Below are positions 6,354 through 7,155 of a stretch of 7,155 bases of DNA, piece after piece (within the stretch, counting starts at the first letter, position 1; each line of letters starts with the position of its first letter). This stretch comes from Bacteroidales bacterium. Its GTDB lineage: Bacteria > Bacteroidota > Bacteroidia > Bacteroidales > VadinHA17. Under the pieces are notes generated by a model. The model was not told where the DNA came from, made no database searches, and saw only the letters and a program-made list of their open reading frames with translations. The stretch spans positions 1 to 7,155 of the forward strand of contig JALOMM010000071.1 of assembly GCA_025455535.1 (NCBI GenBank), given 5' to 3'. Position numbers and translations under genes: made by a program.

Positions 6354-6922
6354 ACAGACTGGAAGAGATAATCAGAAAAGGAAGAGGGCAGTTTGACGAC
6401 AGTGAACCGTCAGACGGACACTTCGAGAGGTTCAGCTATAAGCTTGCCACACGCCTTCATGCAGGGCTGGCAAGAAAACGAAGCATCGTTCCCTACCTGC
6501 TCAAAGCTGCAGTGGTGACACTCCTGGTGACACTCTCGTCACTCTGGTCATATGACCACTTCATCAGGCCGAATATCAGAACCACAATGTCGCTGAGCCA
6601 GGTCTCACCCGAATATCGTGAGGTAGAAAAATACTATGTACAACAGGTCAACCTGATGGAAAACGAATTCTCCTCAATAAATCTTACAAATCCCGACCAG
6701 AAGGAGATACTGATGAACGAACTGGAAAGCATGGACTCAGCTTATATAGAACTTAAAAAAGAACTGAGAGCCAATCCTGACGACCAGCGTGTCATCGATG
6801 CAATGATTAAGCATTACCAGACCAAAGTGGAAGTAATGAGTTATATACTTGAGCAACTCAAACAGATAAAAGCAGAAGCAGAAACCGATAATACAGGCAG
6901 CCATGAAGAAGTCACTATTTAA
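6350..6922 (+). CDS. Single-pass membrane protein, probable anti-sigma factor
   Basis: A 190-residue protein with three parts: a charged N-terminal segment (1-45) presumed cytoplasmic, one membrane helix (about 46-67, SIVPYLLKAAVVTLLVTLSS), and a helical, coiled-coil-prone C-terminal part (about 85-178) presumed periplasmic. The last part contains NPDDQRVIDAMIKHYQTKV (142-160), a stretch I associate with membrane proteins encoded next to ECF sigma factors in Bacteroidota. The basic RKR before the helix supports an N-in orientation. Its ATG overlaps the sigma-factor stop by 4 nt, implying translational coupling and matched amounts, as expected for a sigma/anti-sigma pair. It lacks any cysteine, so the zinc-binding HxxxCxxC motif of many anti-sigma factors is absent. 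The role is inferred from position and topology, not from a recognised anti-sigma domain. Confidence 0.75.
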   Translation: MNRLEEIIRKGRGQFDDSEPSDGHFERFSYKLATRLHAGLARKRSIVPYLLKAAVVTLLVTLSSLWSYDHFIRPNIRTTMSLSQVSPEYREVEKYYVQQVNLMENEFSSINLTNPDQKEILMNELESMDSAYIELKKELRANPDDQRVIDAMIKHYQTKVEVMSYILEQLKQIKAEAETDNTGSHEEVTI

Positions 6923-7155
6923 ACACGGAGCGGCAACACTCGCAGTATTGTTCTGCGCAGCCACCCTTACATCCTATGCGATTGAGGTCAGGAAGGAGTT
7001 CAACAGGGCAATGGTCCCCACTGACAACACTACCCTCACTGTCATCAACAAATACGGTTCTGTCGTCACGGAGACGTGGGCTGAGAAGAATATCGTCATT
7101 AACGTTACCGTCAAAGTCGAACATTCCTCGGCAGAGAAAGCACAGAGACTCCTTG
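6903..7155 (+). CDS. Exported DUF4097-like protein, N-terminal part (cut by window edge)
   Basis: An open frame of 84 complete codons that runs off the right edge. ATG 6903 begins MKKSLFKHGAATLAVLFCAA, a clear signal peptide (basic n-region, hydrophobic core), with probable cleavage after TSYA (residue 26). The mature start carries VINKYGSVVTETW and then NIVINVTVKVEHSSAEKAQ. This resembles the beginning of DUF4097 / adhesin-like beta-repeat proteins common downstream of ECF sigma genes in Bacteroidota, where 'N.YG.V...TW....V.V.V.V...' strands recur. The start lies 20 nt inside the preceding gene in another frame, so the three genes form one transcription unit. The phase matches no shadow frame: signal peptide and beta pattern both fit a real gene. 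Product location is periplasm or outer surface; function is not established. Confidence 0.8.
   Translation, partial: MKKSLFKHGAATLAVLFCAATLTSYAIEVRKEFNRAMVPTDNTTLTVINKYGSVVTETWAEKNIVINVTVKVEHSSAEKAQRLL

Noticed and set aside
6737..7124. Minus-strand open frames opposite the anti-sigma candidate and the DUF4097-like gene
   Set aside because: The plus-strand genes show signal peptide, membrane helix and operon overlap; the antisense frames show no family features.

Overview
The window reads as ordinary chromosomal DNA from a member of the Bacteroidota, most likely an uncultured Bacteroidales-like anaerobe. This is inferred from four things: starts with almost no Shine-Dalgarno sequence, a short (227-residue) TrmD, a PA/PDZ-bearing M28 lipoprotein of the type common in that phylum, and an ECF sigma / membrane protein / DUF4097-like envelope cluster. 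No rRNA, tRNA, CRISPR array, insertion sequence or phage gene was seen, and no gene looks broken.

Left part (1-988). The 3' end of a YtcJ-type amidohydrolase runs in from the left edge. It converges, with only 3 nt between stops, on a minus-strand pair: a YkgJ-type cysteine-cluster protein and, upstream of it, a tandem DUF1508 (YegP-like) protein. The DUF1508 gene starts back to back with trmD, leaving a 90-nt AT-rich divergent promoter region.

Middle (989-5642, all plus strand). trmD (tRNA m1G37 methyltransferase) is followed by rocD (ornithine aminotransferase). After an 85-nt gap holding a perfect 8-bp inverted repeat comes a secreted lipoprotein metallopeptidase (M28 with PA and PDZ domains). 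A five-helix membrane protein of unknown function follows 20 nt later and is probably co-transcribed with it.

Right part (5643-7155). A 135-nt spacer carries two identical 12-bp T-tract repeats exactly 21 bp apart. It leads into a tightly packed cluster: an ECF sigma factor, a single-pass membrane protein that looks like its anti-sigma factor (ATGA overlap), and the start of an exported DUF4097-like protein (20-nt overlap) that is cut by the window edge. The cluster probably senses or adjusts the cell envelope.

I found no clear evidence of a new defence system or other unprecedented machinery. The items most worth a second look are the unknown membrane protein, the cysteine-free anti-sigma candidate, the phased T-tract repeat and the hairpin before the peptidase gene.
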